Assembly (NCBI RefSeq): GCF_009002475.1
Contig: NZ_AP019860.1
Coordinates: forward strand, 2,790,001 to 2,854,000
From: Candidatus Uabimicrobium amorphum
GTDB lineage: Bacteria > Planctomycetota > Uabimicrobiia > Uabimicrobiales > Uabimicrobiaceae
DNA: 64,000 nucleotides
Direction of reading: 5' to 3'
Each line of letters opens with the position of its first letter. Positions within the stretch are counted from its first letter, which is position 1. The notes beneath the pieces were generated by a model. The model made no database searches. It was not told where the DNA came from and saw only the letters and a program-made list of their open reading frames with translations. A program made the translations under genes and the position numbers. This document shows, piece by piece, positions 61,799 through 64,000 of this stretch.

Positions 61799-64000
61799 AT
61801 GCTCAAAAGTGAAGATGAACTCGTTGCCAAGACCGTTTTAAAAAAAGAACTAGTCACACAAGAAGAGCTAAATGAATGTATTGATGTTTGTGAACAACAG
61901 CCAAACTCTTGTATGCTAGTTGATGTTCTCGTTGATAACGGTTACTTATCTAGATCGCAACGGGATGATATCATAAACGAAATTGACAAAGTTGTAAAAA
62001 TTCTTGTAAAAGGTGCCTTAATACAGTGCTCAAACTGTAATCATTCTTTTAACGAAGGTTTAATCAAATCTGGAAAAAGAAGTTTGCGTTGCGGAATGTG
62101 TGGAACCATTTTGTCGAAAAAGAAAAGCTCTAATTTTGACACAGCCGAAGTGCAAGAAGTTTTTCCTGTTCAAGATAACGACGCGATAGAAGATGTTGCC
62201 GAAGTAGGTGCCGTCATTGATATACCGGGATATGAAATCAAGCGCTCTCTTGGTGTAAACTACTACGGAAGAACCTATAAAGCCTCTAAGGACGGTGAAA
62301 GTTATGCCCTTCTCGTTTTAGATAAAAATCTCCTCAACGACAAAGATTATATGTCAAGTATTTCCGAAGCATTGAAGGTTTACACAGAGTCAGAAATCCC
62401 CAATGCACCGATATGTAAAGGACTAGAATTCTACAAAGATACTGCATACATCGTGTGGGAATACATCGGGGGAGATAGTTTACACAAGATTTTAAGTAAG
62501 GGTAAAAACATCTCCGTAGATGAATCGATAAAAATTATCGCACGGCTTGTTAAAATTCTCCGTTATGCAAATGAACAGGGCTTAACGCACTACAACGTGT
62601 GCCCTTCGAATATCATCATTTCCAAGAAAAATAACAAACCTGTTTTACTAAATACAGGTATACACCGTAAAGTGGTGGAAAACTCGTTATACTTTGTAGA
62701 TCAGTACCAAGAGGTGGCTTTTTTTGTCGCTCCAGAACATGTAGGGCCACAAAAGAAGTTTGATTTTCGCACCGACATGTATGCCCTAGGTTTAGTATTT
62801 TACAATTTGCTCGCGCAACAGCCGCTTTTCTATGGTGTATCTCCCTACGAAATTATTAAACAAGGTAACAATGTTGACTTAGCAGAGCTAAAAAATCTCA
62901 ATGCGGAAGTCAGCGATGATATTATCGCTATTTTATCAAAATTGTTAGCTCCACTGCCAACGAATCGCTATCAAAGCTACAAAGAGTTATTGTGGCACTT
63001 GCAAAATCCAGAGCGTGTACACAAAAATGTTGCCTTAACCGAAATAGAAGAAGAAATTTTTGAGCAACCGACTGAAATGATCAGTCGCACCAAAAAAGAA
63101 GCGATAGAAGCTGTAGATCGCGAAAAGCAAAAACTCATTGAAGGCAAAGATTTGGAAGGCCGCTTACGTAAGAAAAGACTTGCCAGTCGCCGCCAAAAAC
63201 GTCCAACAGGAATGCGGAATACATTTATCATTCTCGCAGTGCTCGCCGTAATTGCCTATTTTGTCAATGATTACGTACAAAAAAACCAACGCACACAAAT
63301 TGTAGCCAAAGATTACAAAGCATTGAAAGCAGAATACGACAAGTTGAGTAAAGTGCCCGTGGAATGGCCAAAAATGAAAAAGCAACTTGAAGATTTTGTG
63401 AAAAAAAATAAAGATCAAAGTTTTTACGTTGATAACGTTTACTCTCACTTAAATGAACTCAAATACAACTGGAAACAGTACTTGTATAAAGAAGTCGATA
63501 ATCTTCGCGACGAAGTCAATGTTTTGCAAAAACAAAATAAATTTGCTAAGAGCATAGAGCAAATAAACCGTATTCCAGCGACTTTGGTCAAAAATGCCGA
63601 GAAAGATGTTGCAAAAGACATCGACCAAAAATTGCAAAACTTAAAAGAAGAGATGATCAATGCCGCACAAAATGTCTACAGTGAAACACACAATGCACGC
63701 GATACACTACTACGCAAATATAAAAACTCCGTTTCAATGGACTATAACCCTTCTGCGATTGACAAAGAGTATGCTTCCGTGGCAGGAATGCTCACAAAAA
63801 CGCGTGATACCTTTCAAGAAGGTGTCACCAATCCAACACCAGATATACAAAAAATCATAGATTCTTTAACAGCAGACATACAACAGCTAGAAGAAAAACA
63901 TCTAAAATACAAAGAGTTTCTGAAACAAAAATCAGATAGTGTTCTAGAAACTCAAGTAAGTCGCATTAACAACAACATCATTGTTGCGAGAAAAAATTTC
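61799..64000 (+). CDS. Pseudokinase receptor with GspE-N-like domain and zinc ribbon (3' truncated)
   Basis: The gene runs past the window end; 734 residues are visible. Residues 1-70 resemble the GspE N-terminal helical domain, 77-101 are a zinc ribbon (CSNC...CGMC), and about 144-405 have a protein kinase fold. Catalytic residues are lost: the VAIK Lys is Leu172, HRD is His-Tyr-Asn (264-266), DFG is Asn-Thr-Gly (285-287), and the glycine loop is LGVNYYG. APE (311-313) and the F-helix Asp (326) remain. A basic stretch, one TM segment (FIILAVLAVIAYFV, about 476-489) and a coiled-coil periplasmic region follow. AGGAG precedes the ATG. Likely a signalling scaffold rather than an enzyme. Confidence 0.87.
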   Translation, partial: MLKSEDELVAKTVLKKELVTQEELNECIDVCEQQPNSCMLVDVLVDNGYLSRSQRDDIINEIDKVVKILVKGALIQCSNCNHSFNEGLIKSGKRSLRCGMCGTILSKKKSSNFDTAEVQEVFPVQDNDAIEDVAEVGAVIDIPGYEIKRSLGVNYYGRTYKASKDGESYALLVLDKNLLNDKDYMSSISEALKVYTESEIPNAPICKGLEFYKDTAYIVWEYIGGDSLHKILSKGKNISVDESIKIIARLVKILRYANEQGLTHYNVCPSNIIISKKNNKPVLLNTGIHRKVVENSLYFVDQYQEVAFFVAPEHVGPQKKFDFRTDMYALGLVFYNLLAQQPLFYGVSPYEIIKQGNNVDLAELKNLNAEVSDDIIAILSKLLAPLPTNRYQSYKELLWHLQNPERVHKNVALTEIEEEIFEQPTEMISRTKKEAIEAVDREKQKLIEGKDLEGRLRKKRLASRRQKRPTGMRNTFIILAVLAVIAYFVNDYVQKNQRTQIVAKDYKALKAEYDKLSKVPVEWPKMKKQLEDFVKKNKDQSFYVDNVYSHLNELKYNWKQYLYKEVDNLRDEVNVLQKQNKFAKSIEQINRIPATLVKNAEKDVAKDIDQKLQNLKEEMINAAQNVYSETHNARDTLLRKYKNSVSMDYNPSAIDKEYASVAGMLTKTRDTFQEGVTNPTPDIQKIIDSLTADIQQLEEKHLKYKEFLKQKSDSVLETQVSRINNNIIVARKNF

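Overview
AT-rich bacterial chromosome segment carrying about 47 protein genes and no recognisable rRNA, tRNA, CRISPR array, prophage or insertion-sequence transposase. lpxB, SurA-like and HtrA genes, lipoproteins and ExbB/ExbD imply a diderm envelope. An isolated type II pseudopilin-like protein of the planctomycete kind, Ser/Thr kinase-type receptors with zinc ribbons, very large secreted TPR proteins, paired exbD genes, and eukaryote-like NACHT-WD40 and DUF3754/TMEM143-like proteins suggest a deep-branching planctomycete, possibly of the phagotrophic Uabimicrobium kind. The taxonomic assignment is inference from gene content only.

Layout. 1-7.3 kb: a truncated gene, a small HTH regulator with a palindromic operator, an SDR, then a plus-strand run encoding two degenerate, complementary TrmH-like proteins, a duplicated membrane protein, a nucleoside-phosphorylase-like protein and an SPL-like radical SAM protein, followed by a phage-type ORF6C regulator. 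7.4-18.2 kb: repeats, an HtrA-like protein lacking all three catalytic residues, then an envelope operon (membrane protein with SPAK repeats, secreted protein, two lipoproteins, and an oligopeptide-binding protein with an inserted PDZ domain). 18.3-22.7 kb: a three-gene ABC-2 exporter on the minus strand. 22.8-30.5 kb: two secreted TPR proteins and an ExbB-ExbD-ExbD energiser with a structured intergenic RNA candidate. 30.5-30.8 kb: a 302-bp element with 17-bp inverted ends. 30.8-45.1 kb: SRPBCC protein, SurA-like chaperone, secreted proteins, an MglA-like/pentapeptide/membrane fusion, lpxB, a giant DUF3754-like protein, holA and a Ser/Thr kinase. 45.1-51.6 kb: aldo-keto reductase and SDR divergent across a hexanucleotide tandem repeat, a methyltransferase, and a TEP1-like DUF4062-NACHT-WD40 protein. 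51.7-56.8 kb: minus-strand operon htrA-selB-epimerase-31-residue membrane peptide-HDAC-like amidohydrolase, with overlapping junctions. 56.9-64 kb: pseudopilin, the reverse transsulfuration pair followed by a receiver/ATPase anti-sigma-like protein, an unknown protein, and a truncated pseudokinase receptor.

The most striking common thread is catalytic degeneration with fold retention: the TrmH pair, the HtrA-like protein, the MglA-like domain and the terminal kinase all keep their fold signatures but lose key residues. The second is the set of unusual fusions (GTPase-like/pentapeptide/TM, SBP with PDZ insert, DUF3754 with about ten beta repeats, receiver/HATPase). All starts were chosen by inspecting ribosome binding sites, signal peptides and overlaps; no database search was run.
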